Numbered from the stretch's first letter, positions 51,481-63,900 are shown. The stretch is 64,000 bases of DNA from Phymatolithon calcareum (GCA_977006965.1 OZ345370.1:1922001-1986000); one strand, 5' to 3'. The notes: a model not told the origin generated them from the sequence alone. Numbers and translations are program-made.

Positions 51481-53206
51481 TTGCAACGATTCTGGGACCA
51501 GGCGTCGGAAGTGGAATTTGATGTCGTCGTGCCCGACCGCGAACCGAAAGATATTGCTCATGGGGTACCACAATACGAGCGTCGAGTTCTATGCCGGATG
51601 AGTGGACGGTTTCCCCGTCAGTTCTGGAGAGTTCGCACTCCAAACGGGGACTTCTTATCCGAAAATAGTGTTTTTGGGCTCCATACGCCGTATGATTGCT
51701 TTACGGCGATGTTTACTCAAGACCACAGTCGAAAAATTGTTGCTTGGACGTCTGTCAAGCTGCGAATAATCGGTCGAATGGAGACAATAGTTAGAGAGCT
51801 GCTCAAGTTTTTCGGAATACTCGTCCTGATGGCACGGATTGAGTTCAGGGCAAAGAGTGATTTCTGGAAGACTACAATGCTGAAAGAGAACGTCCCCGCT
51901 CTTTCTCTTTAAAACACTCGGTAGAGAGACCGGCTCGACTAATACCTTCGGTGCATTACATTCATCATACAACCAAGTGAAGACAGTAATATGTCGTCTG
52001 CGCAGTACTGCTGGATGCTTGTTCAAGATTTTGTCGATGCTATTAATGACAGCAGAAAACGCTCTGTATCTCAGTCGGACTTCATCTGCGTCGATGAGTT
52101 TATATCTCGATTGCTATTGGAACAGAATTCACTGGATAGAAATCTGGTAATCTTAATACATCGTCATTGACCGTAAGCCAGAGAACGGTTGAGAGATTCA
52201 GAATTCGGCATGTGTAAGAAGTGGCAAAATGCTGCATCTCGAGATTGCGACAACAGCAGAGGACGAGAAGAGAAAATATTTCGACTGGGAAACAAACAAC
52301 GGTACAGAAGTTCTGAACCGTGATGCTACGGTACAAGGCCTTTTTTCGTGCTGATTCCTTCTTTTCGAGCGTCGAATCAGTAAAGATGCTTCTCAGATTG
52401 TGCCTAAAATTCATCAGAGTTATCAAAACTGCGACGAAGAAGTTTTTGCTTGGAATATCTGTCAACAGTGGAGCTTGCCGAAAGGAGTCAATGTTTTTCT
52501 ATGGCGCGAATAATTTTTGACTAGTGAGCCGTCACTGATGGAAGCAGTGTAGACTGACCAAGAGCGCTGTTATTTTATTTAGACTACGTCGACCACTATG
52601 AAATAGAAACCTTACTGTCGCGTGCGCTGGCTTCAGCTAGAAAATGGAGCTTGACATGTTGAGCATTCAGTCCCTCAGCCTGAAATATGCGAGACATGCT
52701 AGTCACCCTGTGCTCACATCAACAAGCAAAATCGAAGCTATCAATATAGTTTGGACATGGAGAAGAAGGTCCGCATACAAGACTGGTAGTATTAACACAT
52801 CTCTTCTGGCAATTTTCGTTGTTGATAGCTGGCTTCTACTCTCCGATGATCAGCCAGAAGGTCAGCACGACATGACGCAGCGAAGGTATTATCAAGTGCT
52901 GGCCGAACACCTCATCGATAACATATTCGATTAGCGGAATACCGTCGACCTTCAGTCAGTCGAAAAAATAAATTGACCGCCGGAAGCGGTGTACGCGAAA
53001 GAGAAGGAAAGCTGCGCATGGAAAGAAGACTAATTGTCCTGTGAAAGTAACTGCAGAATCTGGAAAGTCAAGGAGACGACCCTCGTGTCTCATCTTGTAA
53101 TAGGCTTGACGATCCCGCAATATACATTTGTGACACTTCTGGTGATAGAAACAGTTTAGCTAAGCAATATGTGAACTTGACTCTTTTCACGTGTCCGATA
53201 GAGAGT
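51481..53206 (+). pseudogene. Decayed piggyBac-type transposase (DDE_Tnp_1_7)
   Basis: Successive domain pieces occur in order across changing frames. First VRELLKFFGILVLMARIEFR (51790-51850) and RDRLD-stop-YLRCITFIIQ. Then YCWMLVQDFVDAINDSRKRS and DFICVDEF (first catalytic Asp region, 52080-52104). Then IDRKPENG-stop-EIQNSACVRSGK (52166-52240), AFFRADSFFSSVESVKMLL (second Asp region, about 52340-52400) with IRVIKTATKKF, INIVWTWRRRSAYKTGSINT (52740-52800) and VDSWLL. Finally a C-terminal cysteine-rich end (DDPAIYICDTSGDRN) near 53110-53155. The block order matches the piggyBac family. At least two in-frame stops (replacing expected residues at 51940 and 52190) and two frameshifts make it inactive. 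TTAA target sites and terminal repeats were not located. Confidence 0.82.
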
Positions 53207-53989
53207 AAGTTTCAAGAGCAAAAACTTATATGAATCTTTTTCCCTCATTTAATCGATAATTTCCCTCAAATAGACGCTAAAGTTTCTAACTTATTTTTCC
53301 AGCTTGGTAGTAAACGGATTGACTTGCAACGCTAGCTTGCAAGCCAGATTTTTAGCTAGATTGTAAGATAGCTTTGCATGTTAGCCGTCTTTTATAGATT
53401 ATTTGTGCAAGCTAGCGGTAGTAGCTAGCTGACAAAGCGAAGCTTAACTTAATATTGTATACGAATATAAATTTAGTTTAACAATGTCTATCATATTTTC
53501 TTGTAGGAGACATTCCCTTAAACTACTTCTCTTTTGAAAAGAATCGTCCACGACTCGAGAGTCACGGGTCGTTTCGAAGCCTGATGTTGTACCGTCGGAG
53601 AAGACTTCAATGAAAAGCGTTCTATACGCCTATACGAATTATAAAGGGAGGTATTTCAAGCTGGAAAGAAAATATATTTGTCTTCTCCGTAACCTTGGAT
53701 GGTTCGATTAGTTTTGGGAGAAGCTTTGTTGCTTGCCGAAGTAGCACCATCACGGTTAGAGACTTTGTACTTCGGGATAGTTTTGCGGAAAGAAGTACTA
53801 AGTCTCTAAACGTGATGCACCAGTGGTGCATGTCGCCCGCTTTCAATTGCTTCGATTGGCGTAGCTTGCCATTAAATTTGTTTATGTTCGCTTGAGAACA
53901 GATTGTGGATTCGGGAATTATACAAATAAATCCGATTCAGGTTTTCTGGGAGCTCTTACAACGTCTAGAGCCACTGTTTTAGGTTCCGC
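53207..53989. other. Intergenic with short tandem GCTAGC-type words
   Basis: Around 53320-53430 GCTAGCTTGCAAG-like words recur (gctagcttgc, tagctagatt, aagctagcgg, gtagctagct), a low-complexity patch. The hairpin at 53748-53817 is listed separately. Confidence 0.5.
53748..53817. repeat. Hairpin with 26-bp arms
   Basis: CATCACGGTTAGAGACTTTG (53748-53767, arm continuing to 53773) pairs with 53792-53817 (GAAGTACTAAGTCTCTAAAC and GTGATG) with two mismatches and an 18-nt loop. A second small palindrome (GCACCAGTGGTGC) follows at 53817-53829. Confidence 0.75.
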
Positions 53990-55200
53990 CACATAGTTTA
54001 GATAGAACGAGGAGAAGTGCGTTGTTGAATGAATTGCAAAATTGTAAGTCAAGTGAGTAATTCGTCTACTCTCTCTTCCATTTCGAGACCCTTGTCTGTC
54101 AGGATGTCTTCATGTGATCGATCCTTTGAACGGCGACTTCATACTTGGAAATATTCCCGTAGAGCCTTTTTGTGTGTAATATGTTCATGCCGTCCTGAAG
54201 AGATCCATATATATACTCGTACAATTTTACTGTAAATGAGTGCATCGTCCAGATGTAAGTTAATAAATTGGTGCAGGTGCGGCTGCAATATTTTTTCATG
54301 AAATATTTAAAGCAGCGGGAGTATTCATCAAGGCGAATGGAAGAACCATCGAAGAGTCCTGTCTCGTATGAAAAGCTATTTTTGAGATTGATTCCTCTTT
54401 TATTCGGATTTGATTATATCTGGACCTGAGATCAATCTTCAATAAACACTTTTCACTACCAACTTCGGTCCTTCGAGGTAGCTGATATACGTTCTTTACA
54501 GTAAGTTGTTTTCAGTGCGCGGTAGTCTACTCATATGCTAAGTTCAACGTTCTTTTTTTTCACGAATGAATCTGGACTACCGGAATTGATTTTACTTAAT
54601 AGAATAAAACGTTTATTGGAAAGGTTGGATAAAGTTTTCGGATTTGTTGTAGATAGTTTCTAGAGAAGAGACACATCCCTTTTCGTTGCGGTTCTGCTCT
54701 CTCAATTATGTACGTTTTAAAGGACTTGCCTCGACTCGGCAGTAATATATTTGGTAGATCTTCTAGAAAGGCGTCCTTGAATTTTGGCGAAAGGGAATTG
54801 ACTTCCTGTGGTCTGTTTAGATTTATAATCTCCCTTTGATTCTCTTATAACAACGGAAACATTTTTCGCTCATCTGGAGATGGTTTTTTCGGAGATGAAG
54901 ATAACTTGTCTGGAAATTCATCCCCTTGCCTCCATAATCAAAAAGAGCACGGTGTTTTCTTGTCCATTTCACCTGATGTTAGGTCATACTGTTTTATCTG
55001 ACAAAATTGTAATCAAAGAGTTCCTAGTAACCGAGGAATTGATGTGTGTGTTCCTGCCCAGTTCAATTGGAGTCTCAGTCCCCGTGTTTTCAGAAGACGG
55101 ACTTTTTTCAGTTTCAGTATTTCTGACAATCTTGTAGAGAATTACTCTCTGTGGCCCCATCATCAATGAGAATTCGACATTTTTTTATTGTTAATTGAAC
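53990..55200 (-). pseudogene. Decayed Ty3/gypsy protease-reverse transcriptase
   Basis: Read on the minus strand. A retropepsin motif CRILIDDGATES is at 55146-55183. Next a region typical of the gypsy linker (SLSPKFKDAFLEDLPNILLP) appears about 54740-54800. The reverse transcriptase follows: SEKCLLKIDLRSRYNQIRIK (54421-54450 region), ISKIAFHTRQ, LPFALMNTPAALN, the catalytic NLHLDDALIYSK (54232-54261; HLDD in place of YLDD) and a following EHITHKKALREYF. Stops and frameshifts are scattered throughout. Gag, RNase H, integrase and LTRs were not recognised. It is the only gypsy-type trace in the window. Confidence 0.82.
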
Positions 55201-56284
55201 CGAACAGAACCGGAAGAGGGGTCGATTTTATTAGAATTGCATGCGCACTGTGATTTCAAGTTTCTATCTTTTCTGTGTTTTTAGTATGTTTCTGAGTTTT
55301 CGATGTTTTTCAGATCAGAACTGGCTACGGGAAACATTTTTTACTCTCCAGCTTCCAGGACCGTTTTTTGGACTTTTGCAAGCTTTGTCTTCTTTCCGCC
55401 TGCAACGCACGGAATGACCCTCGAATAGGCACGTACCTTTCTATTCCTTCATTATCTTTTCGAGATGCAGATGACCGAATCCTCTTTTGGTTCAGTTCAA
55501 ATTATCGGCGGCTGGTTGTTGTCCACATGGTCAGCTGCTACGGCATGCCATTTTGAACTATTTCAGCATCTCGAGTGAATTTATAGATACTGTTGTACTG
55601 TTCACTGCATATCTCTTTATGAATGTAAGACTGTCACGTACAACAGAATAGATTTAACATCGACTGCTTAGGATATATTCAGGAAGAAATCTTGAGATAT
55701 CGTTGCATATTATAGGTTGTGAACCAATTGTGTGCGTGACCTCTACGGAAGCTCACAGACCTTTTCAATCCATGACGTGCTGATCTGGATCAATAGTTGT
55801 CCATGTGGTGAACCGAGCCCTGCTTCAATTAGGATTGCGTCCTCGCTTTGATACCAAGGTCATCCACTTGAACTAATCAATATCTGCAAGAACGACGTTT
55901 CGAATGCGAGCCGCCGCTAATAATATCATGCCAATTGCGATTGGCCAAAAATATTCCCGCGTCGAAATTCAAGAGAAAATAACCCGCCGTTGTACCGGAT
56001 TCCTTGATCGGCTCCTGCCGCCCCCTCCCGAAAGTTCTTTCTGGAAAATAAAGAAAAATATTAAAATGGATAGAACTACTAACTATTAAGGGCTATTTCT
56101 TTGACTGTCGAACTCTGTTCACAACATTTTGCATCATGCTTGTTGTTGACATCTACGGAAATCTTCGACATGTGTATTGAAGCTCTCACTGCCTCTATGT
56201 TGCACCAGGAGCATAAGAACCCAACACCACATGGGAGAGAAAAATCCAAAGAGAGGAGAGAGAAGAAAAGAGCGGGAGAGACTA
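55201..56284. other. No gene recognised
   Basis: May contain remains of the gypsy gag on the minus strand (RSFRALQAERRQSLQKSKKR near 55370-55440), but no zinc knuckle is visible. Otherwise short frames only. Confidence 0.4.
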
Positions 56285-56555
56285 GACAGAAAAACGAGGA
56301 AAGAAAGACAAGCCGTCAAACTCCCCCCCCCCCAATAGATAGTAGACATCGACAGAGTAAGCCTGTAGACGTCAGCGTCGTCCTCTGGCTTCGACCTTCG
56401 CTTGGATGTCGACCCTGACACAGGCGCGTGAGAAGGGGAAAGGGAACTTAACTGGCTTGTGCGGCGAAACGGTTGCGGACTTTGAGATGACGCAAAAGGG
56501 GATATTGAGCGCGGTTGTCTCCGTGCTGGCTTGCACGGCCAAGGTTTCGAACAAG
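56285..56555 (-). repeat. Dispersed repeat family B, copy (minus strand)
   Basis: Its complement contains GCAACCGTTTCGCCGCACAA then GCCAGT, matching 7370-7393, and further on CTTGTCTTTCTTTCCTCG and TCTCTCCCGCTCTTTTCTTC, matching the pyrimidine-rich ends near 7720 and 26130. A run of 10-11 C/G occurs at about 56320-56331. Confidence 0.65.
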
Positions 56556-56895
56556 AAGGGTGGGAAGAACTCCGACTCCGCGTAGTGGAAGAGACTTGCA
56601 GGTAGACATGAGCGTGCGGCATTCAAGCATTCAAGCCGAGATCCGAAGAACGCACCATCTTCCTTCACGCAGAGAAAGTAACTAACTACCTTATATTCTG
56701 CAATCTATGCAAAAGAAAGCGATGCAGCGCATATAAACATGAGAGACACGTACTTGTATGGCCCATCAGATCACCTACCACTAGCAGCATGACTATCGCG
56801 ATCCATGTTGTGCGGGGTATAGTCGGAAAGGAAAAACGTCCGCATTTTACAGCGACATAACAGCGGGCGCGAAACTGTAATTCACCCAATGGAGT
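56556..56895. other. No gene recognised
   Basis: 340 bp between repeat B and the Sel1-like scrap. Nothing seen. Confidence 0.45.
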
Positions 56896-57267
56896 TTGAG
56901 GAATACCAAGAGCAATTGCAATATATACCGGTTTGTCTCCGCCGAGAACAGCTCATCAATGAATCTTGGAAGAGGGGTCAGTCGAAATGTAGATGAGGCT
57001 GAGAAATTTTATAAACTGGCCATTAATATGGACATGCATCCAGTTGGAATATCTAGTATACCTGTGCTGTACAGGTGTGGTGATTCAGATATTCGAAGAA
57101 ATGACAATAGCTCTCCAGGGATTCAAGAGGTTGCAGTCCAAATACTGACATTTCGGGCCCTGCTTTTCGATAGGCTGATTTCACAATTCACAAATTCTGT
57201 TTCTTTCGTAATGGGCCTACCCCACTATTGGGAAATAAGGAATGGTCGGCAATATGTTTGCCAGTAA
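56896..57267 (+). pseudogene. Sel1-like repeat fragment
   Basis: 123-codon frame. LGRGVSRNVDEAEKFYKLAI matches the GxGVxxDxxxAxxYYxxAA core of a Sel1 repeat, but only one repeat is present, and what follows (MDMHPVGISSIPVLYRCGDS) does not continue the pattern. It is probably a detached piece of a Sel1-repeat gene like the remnant at 49690. Confidence 0.4.
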
Positions 57268-59385
57268 GTGTGAAATGTGAGAGCAATATACTGTCGGGAA
57301 CACTCTATGCCAGAAGTCCGATTCGGTATTTAGTCTGCCGGGGGTCTGCAGTTACTATAATCACCGCAAAGGTATGTTTGTAAAGCGCAGATACATAGAC
57401 GAATCTTCTAAAGCACATAGGCCTGCTTCCAGTATTATGTCCAGCTACCTACACGAAAGAGTCAGAATTTGTCTCATTGTCGAAATTTGACATTTTTGAA
57501 TTTCCCCGAAAAAGAGGATCTGATCACAGACCACTCATATTCGCATGAGCCCATTGCAGGTGCCAACCGTCCACACATCGATCTGCTCCCAGCGCAATAT
57601 TGATTCGAATCGCGAAAAGTCCCCTGTAGCGTCTCTTACGAATTGATAAGACTGTCTATATGATTATCTCCATTGTCGTCTTTGATCTATAGAGGCCAAG
57701 TGGTCTTGGCCGAAGGGATATGATATGTTACTGTCTGAAATAGAACATTCAGTGAGCTTTACAGGTGTAAACGTCAATAACTATACCATGGGACATAGGT
57801 GAGCGAACGTTATATTTGAAAGTGGGTTGCATATAAGGCGGTGCCCGAGGGATAATAGAGAGAAAATCGGAACAAGAATTCAAAAAAATTCCATTTGCGC
57901 TCAATTGAGAGTGCATCGATATTAACCGTGTCTACTCATTTTCAGTATTTGTTAAATTTTCTGGACGCTAGAAAGCTCGCCTAAACGTCCAGATGCATTG
58001 GCAACTTAAAAAAAGGTAAATAAAATCTAATTTTCTTCTTTTGTTCATTATCAGTTTTATGCAATATTTTTCAAAGGAAAAAAATTAATGCAACTGTGTG
58101 CGATCATTATTTTGAACTGCGAAGCTTAAAAAAGAGCAAGTACGGGTTTCTGATTCTGTGTACATGAGTCAAAGTAAAAAGTGAGACATGTAGTCCGAAC
58201 AAATTGCCGAATTAGAGCTGTTTTTTGGATTTACAGGTTCTTCAAATTGAAATAGAGTGGACCTTTTCGCACAAAAGATAGATATCAATACGTTTAAGTG
58301 AACCATTACAGCGGATAACAGGATGCACGTGTCCCAAACTCCAAAGGCAGTTCTTTTGCAATGACCATTTGCTAATCTTTATTTCTACCAGTCAGAAATG
58401 TATCTAAGTCTAGTGTTCTGTTCTCATCATTTCATTTCATCCCGAAATCAGGATCGGAAAATCAATTCAAATTGTTTTTTGAAACCCTTGCTTTGATATC
58501 TATAGCAGAGCGCATGGAGCAGCAATTGTCATTGCACTCATCCTTTTCTTGCATCGATGTTCAAGTGCCTAACGAGAAGTAAGCATCACGTAAGAGATCA
58601 CTGAATCAAAATGTATTCTTGCATGAATGTCGGATTCTGCCCCACTCACTGCAGCCGTCAAACCTCATTATAGATATTCTTACTCAAGAGTTCCATATTG
58701 TTTTAGAGAAAACAGGAATGTTCTTGAGGAAAATGGCGCTCCTCTGGTTCTTTGGGCGCCAAAAGAGAACAGGATCGGAAAGTGGCGACACGCGTTCCAA
58801 ATTGTAAGGGAGTAGTACTGAAATGTTATGGCATCTTTAAAACATGTGATTTCAGCCTTATACTTTCTATCCTTGCAGTACTTCTATAGTTTTGTAATTC
58901 TATGCCGTTATGGCTCTGTTGTGTTAGTCCTTATGTCTAGTAGACATCATCTTTCGTTTAATTATAGATGTGATGGCAACTTATTGCTGTCATCTAGCAT
59001 CTTATGCCATAATGGCAAGTATTTAGAAAAACCTATTGCTATACTCAAGACTATATTAGCAATTCTATATAAAGTCGGAAACCAGCCTCGAAACCGTGGA
59101 CGGCAACCAACTCAGAGACGAACCACGCCCATTAAGACCACCAGAACCACCACCGTTAAGCACCATCCTCACCGAAATCCAACCGTACTACACGTGTCAT
59201 CACTCTTGTCATATCACCACCGAAAATAATTTACTTTCAAGTAAGTTTCATCAGCCGCCTTTCACGCATGCGACAAAACAACAAAAATCTTCTATGGTCG
59301 TTGTATTCGCAATGAGCAAGCAGTCTGTAAAGTGGAATGGTCGTAGACGTTAATCAGTGCAAAATAGCGATTGACTCTGAGCATA
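57268..59385. other. No gene recognised
   Basis: About 2.1 kb of AT-rich DNA. Overlapping short frames at 58619-58815 and 58828-59229 have no motif. Confidence 0.45.
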
Positions 59386-60557
59386 GAAATATGGACGGAC
59401 GGAAGTGTCGGAATCGTACCACATGAATTTGTCTGCGACCAGAATCATGGATAATGAGTCTCCGTGAAATTGGATGAAGGTTGGTATACTGCGACGTTGG
59501 TATACTGCGACGTTGAGCAAATTCAACCCCTCTCAGTACCAGAACCACGATGCAGCGAAACGTTTTGAGTCTCGACACGGCAGGCCCCCGGGTGTCCTCT
59601 TGGCCTACGGCGACGGAGACGAGCAAGCCTCCTCAACGACCCCGACCGCCTCGAAACAACGCGTTATCGTGTGCGACGAAGATGGTGACACAATTGGCAT
59701 GTATCGAACAATCCCATTCCAGGTGGACGGAGCTGGGATTCTGATTTTGAGCGGCGAAGAAACTGTTATGGAAGAAGCGCCGGTCGTTGGGACTGTCGGC
59801 TCTTCATTTGACGCGGAGGCATTTGCAGCCGTACATGCCTTCCAAACAACGTCAACCCTACAACTTTTCCGCGGCAGCACTATCAGATAGTTCACTGACA
59901 GCCGTAGCTGCCTAGAGGCGCTCAACAGGCAACCGCGGATGTATGGTGATGTTTCGGAATCTATGGAACCTTATGGAAGGGTTATTTTCACGCGAGGTTC
60001 AGATAGACTGTGTTTGGATACCGAGTCAATGCGGCGTCGCGAAGAATGAGACTGCTGATGAACTTGCGCCGCGGGGAATTTCAGAATCGAGTCTGGCGCT
60101 GCACGAGCGATACCTCTCACTTTGGAAGCGGCGCGATGCATCATCAAGCCGCCCTGTAGAAGCAAACCAGTGACCCTTCCTACGCTTCCGAAAGATCTGC
60201 ACATCTCGCAGAGACGTACAGAGGTGATACTGCACCAGCTCATAGTGAACTGCAGCCCTATTGTGGCAAGCTTTCATCATGGACACAGCGAGGATGAACC
60301 GCTTCTCTTCGACCCAGTATGCAAGATGTGCCCGCATGGCGTCAAGGAGAAAGTGGAGCACCTCATCCTACACTGTTCTGGGAGGACTGCCTCTCGACGA
60401 CAATTCATTGGAAGAGTGCGAGACAAAAGGGTAGAAAATCTGTGCATGGAGAGACCCGTAGATATACTCCAATATTTGAACAATTAGAGAGTAAAACTTA
60501 CTCTAGGGTTAGTTCTGGCGTTAATTAATGCATTCTGCATTAAAGAAAGAAAGAAAG
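59386..60557 (+). mobile_element. LINE 3' half (RNase H and CCHC-like end) with likely 13-bp TSD
   Basis: Starts at the RNase H first-Asp motif (EIWTDGSVG, 59389) and ends in gcattaaagaaagaaagaaa. The flanks GACTCTGAGCATA (59373-59385) and GACTCTGGGCAGA (60558-60570) match at 11 of 13 positions, an aged target duplication. Motifs: GSSFDAEAFAAVHAFQTTST (59810), VWIPSQCGVAKNETADELA (60015-60070), FHHGHSEDEPLLFD (60270-60310) and CKMCPHGVKEKVEHLILHC. Frame 60122-60487 is open across the last two. The RNase H His is replaced (IPSQCG instead of IPIHCG). A 16-bp tandem duplication (GTATACTGCGACGTTG) sits at 59485-59516. Confidence 0.85.
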
Positions 60558-60570
60558 ACTCTGGGCAGAA

Positions 60571-61864
60571 AAACAAACGTGACGAAAGTCGAAACACCTG
60601 TGCATATAGGTGTAATAGTTTGTAAGCTCAGCAGTAACAGAACTGTTAAAATCCAGCAAAATTTTAATTGTTGAGAAACGACTTCAGGGCACCTGTACGG
60701 AGAAGTGTGAAATTATTCGTTTGTAATTCTCAATGTGTTGTCAGTTCTCCAACCGTTCCAGTATATGTCCAAGACTATTTCTTTCACGGACTGATATGCA
60801 TCGCGTATTTCCACGTTCAAGAGCTCACGAGAAGGATAAATTGTACTATTGCCGTTCAAGTGTCGCTTCTCCCTTTTAAACTCTTCAAAACGGCAGTCAA
60901 ATGTCTGGAGGAACGGGCATAAAATGCTTTGTCAGAGCAGTTTTTGCGAGAAAATAACAGAATCTCAACTATTCTGCAACTACCAGTAACCTAAAACGCA
61001 CCGTTTCTAAGCAAAATGTTAATGTGCGGCAGTGTACTGCGTTGAAGACTGAGAAGTTTAATATTGATTTCAATCAGTTTGACTTCACACCTGCTTATCT
61101 GGTGGCGGTTATGTTGAAGGCACAAAGAGTCGTGGAGCAGAAACGATGCGTTGTGGAAAGTAAGGACTGAAATTCGTTCATATCGAGTATTAGAGTTTGT
61201 ACGAGAGCATGAAATCGCAGTTGCGCTCCGAGACGGATTGCCCGGCGTGTGAATTTGAAGCTGAGAGACTCTAATGTAGCCCCAGAATGATAATTGAAGT
61301 AAAAGTTTTTCCGTCCTATTCGTACTTTAGAATACAGTAGTATTATGAAAAATATTTTTCTTGGCAGTGGCAGCCTGTAACGCCTCACTGCGGTCCAGAG
61401 AGCAATCGAAATTAAATGGATTTATGGAGAGGGCACCATGTGTCCCGACTTGAGGAAAGTCGGCACCTTTCTTATCGCTCTACTAGACTTGAAACTTCAA
61501 TAGCCTTAATCAGAATTTCGTACAATCTCGCCCATGGCTCGAGCCACGTTGTTCTCCTCTGTAGGGGTCCAAGTGGTCTTCTTCAGGATACTGCCCACGT
61601 TCCTTGACAGTCCATTTCTCCAACAAATTCGGTGGATTTCTTGGAAAGTGAACTACAAACCATATTGCAAAGAGAATTCTCTGTCTGCTTTCTTTCATCC
61701 TCACTGCTTGGTGAAGAAGACCATTACAGATATGGAATTGAGAGCTTCGCGAGGTAAATACAACGATAAGAGGCGAGTTTGCACTGCTGCTGCTTGTTGC
61801 CCTTTTCCCAGTACTGCTGCATATGTTTCGGTATATATAGGGAAACAACAGCAGGACAACCACT
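60571..61864. other. No supported gene
   Basis: Frames at 60668-60922, 61095-61388 (-) and 61534-61899 are coding-like in places (KTITDMELRASRGKYNDKRR) but show no motif. Nothing else is recognised. Confidence 0.35.
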
Positions 61865-62030
61865 GGGTGCTCGGATTTCCTAACTCGAGCGGCAGGTAGA
61901 GAAGAAGAAGTGCTTTCCTAATTACCTAGCAGAAAATAGCGCCCTGCCTTAAACTAAGTAGAAGATGATTCAGCAATAAAGCACTGCCTTGCGAACCCCA
62001 TAGGGGAGAAAACAGTTTACAAAAAGGGAA
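61865..62030 (+). repeat. Repeat family E, copy 2
   Basis: Matches 45290-45465: TAATTACCTAGCAGAA, GTAGAAGATGATTCAGCAAT, AAGCACTGCCTTGCGAACCC and GGGGAGAAAACAGTTTACA, with the same AATAAA position. Confidence 0.65.
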
Positions 62031-63600
62031 ACAAATAAAAGGAAAAGTAAACGATGAATGCCGCAAAAGTGGGATTACCAAAACACGGAGAGGAATTGCA
62101 TGCAATAGGTAGTAGCGGCATAGAGGGCCGTCAGCGTTATGAGGACAACAAGCGGAGCTTGCACCGGGCTCCATTCGGTTGCCTTGTCGGGATAGCGAAG
62201 ATACTCGCATACGCGTCCCTCGGAATAGCATCGTAATAAAATGGAAAGTATCCGCTTGTGCGTCCGAAGGAGAGCATCGATCATTGCTGGCACAGTGTAG
62301 GTACGGTGCACGAGTTGGTATCTTTTCCCCCGTCGCCCAGCGGAATTGATGGGCGGGGCTTTGGCACCCTTCAGGAAACCGGTTTGATATCTAATACCGA
62401 ACAATGGTTGAATACAGTTGACAGGAACGAGTCGTGACTCCGGCTTCCTGTCCGTCATGAACCAGGACGACATTCAGTCACGTTCAGAACAAAACTGTTT
62501 ATTTCTGAACACCAAGTGGCCCGTTGCAATTCCTCTTCTTCAAACACCTCAAGTGCTAATGAATGCTCATATTCACTGAATACATAATGCTTATCCATCC
62601 CCTTAAAAATAACACATATTTACTTTGGCCACGGAATTTATCTCAATCTTGCCTACATTACACATGCAAAACGTAAGTCGACAAAAATTGTAAGGTAAGC
62701 ATAGATTTGGCGTGCAAGTACGTAGGGTGAAATATACCAGTACGCGCCATTCGCATAAGAGGGCCGCATTTGGAGTTCGTGCGCACGAGGTAAACAGATA
62801 AACTTCGATTTGTGAAACAGGGCCCCCGTACATCGAGATGCCCGCGAAGGAGAATCGCATTCGACGCCGACATACATTTTTTTCGCTCTTAAGGGGCCGC
62901 GAGTGGTGGGGTGAGAAACGAAATAGCAACATTCGTGCGCTCCACTACATATCATATACCCGCGAATTGTATTGTATACTGCATATCTCTCTAACGATAC
63001 TATCTATTGCTACGAGCTCTTTCTACGTATACGTCGAGTACGTCACACAAAGTGATTTCACAGCTGTATTGACATACACAGTGACAGTATTTGGGGACCT
63101 ATGCAGTTCTTGACCAGTTGGGACATGTATCCGAACGGGGGTTGCCGGAAGGGAAGTATTATGACAAAAGTCGACAAGTTGGAGAAAGCAACAGAAACGC
63201 TTTTCCTTTTAACATCCACGCACATCTCAACAGCTCGTTGTTTTTTCAGAATAGTTGCACCATTCTCAACCAGTGCTTACTCAGGAGGTCCCTTGTTTTT
63301 GATTCTGATGCGACGAATCGAGGGACATTCAACGGTCGACAGATCTGGTGAACACTCTCCAAGTAGGATATCCTGATCCTTGATTGACATGTGGGAATTG
63401 GACCAAGTGTGGCAACTTCGAGATCTGGGATATGCACACACGAGAAGAATAGAAAAAAAGCGATCTCACGTAACTCCATTGCCCATACAGGCACTTGTTG
63501 GTCATTATATTGCAGCATATTCGGAGACCGTCTATCTGGCTCTGGATGAACGAGGCTTTATTCTCCAGCGGTGACAACCAGATTCGGAATGGTATAATGA
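62031..63600. other. No gene recognised
   Basis: Overlapping short frames on both strands (62075-62473 -, 62603-62955 -, 63091-63376 +) without motifs. I see no RNA gene or repeat here. Confidence 0.4.
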
Positions 63601-63700
63601 CCGCAGGGTTTCCCAAAACGGGGACATGGCGCGGGGACTACACCGGCCACTTCTCTCCGTGTGCTACCAAAGGAGCACTGCGGTCATTGCGGATCACCAG
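63601..63700 (+). repeat. Repeat family D, copy 2
   Basis: GGTTTCCCAAAACGGGGACA and CCACTTCTCTCCGTGTGCT match 31201-31264 in order and spacing. Confidence 0.55.
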
Positions 63701-63900
63701 GACCAATTAGTGCGCGACGACATTCTTAAAGAGCACGTGGACCTTCGCAAGGCTTTACGTCACTTAGCACACGAAAGGTGACTTCTGCACCGTTTATTGC
63801 CTGTTTGCCAGTTCAGGGCATCTGGTCCACTGGGGCAGAAATCCGGTCCACAATAAGGAGTTCCTACATCATGTTCAATATCATGTTGGAGCTCCTTATG

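Noticed and set aside
56101-56340. Purine-rich AGAGAGGAGAGAGAAG stretch as a polypurine tract of an LTR element
   Set aside because: It is the complement of the pyrimidine-rich tail of repeat B, also present at 7.7 and 26.1 kb without LTRs.
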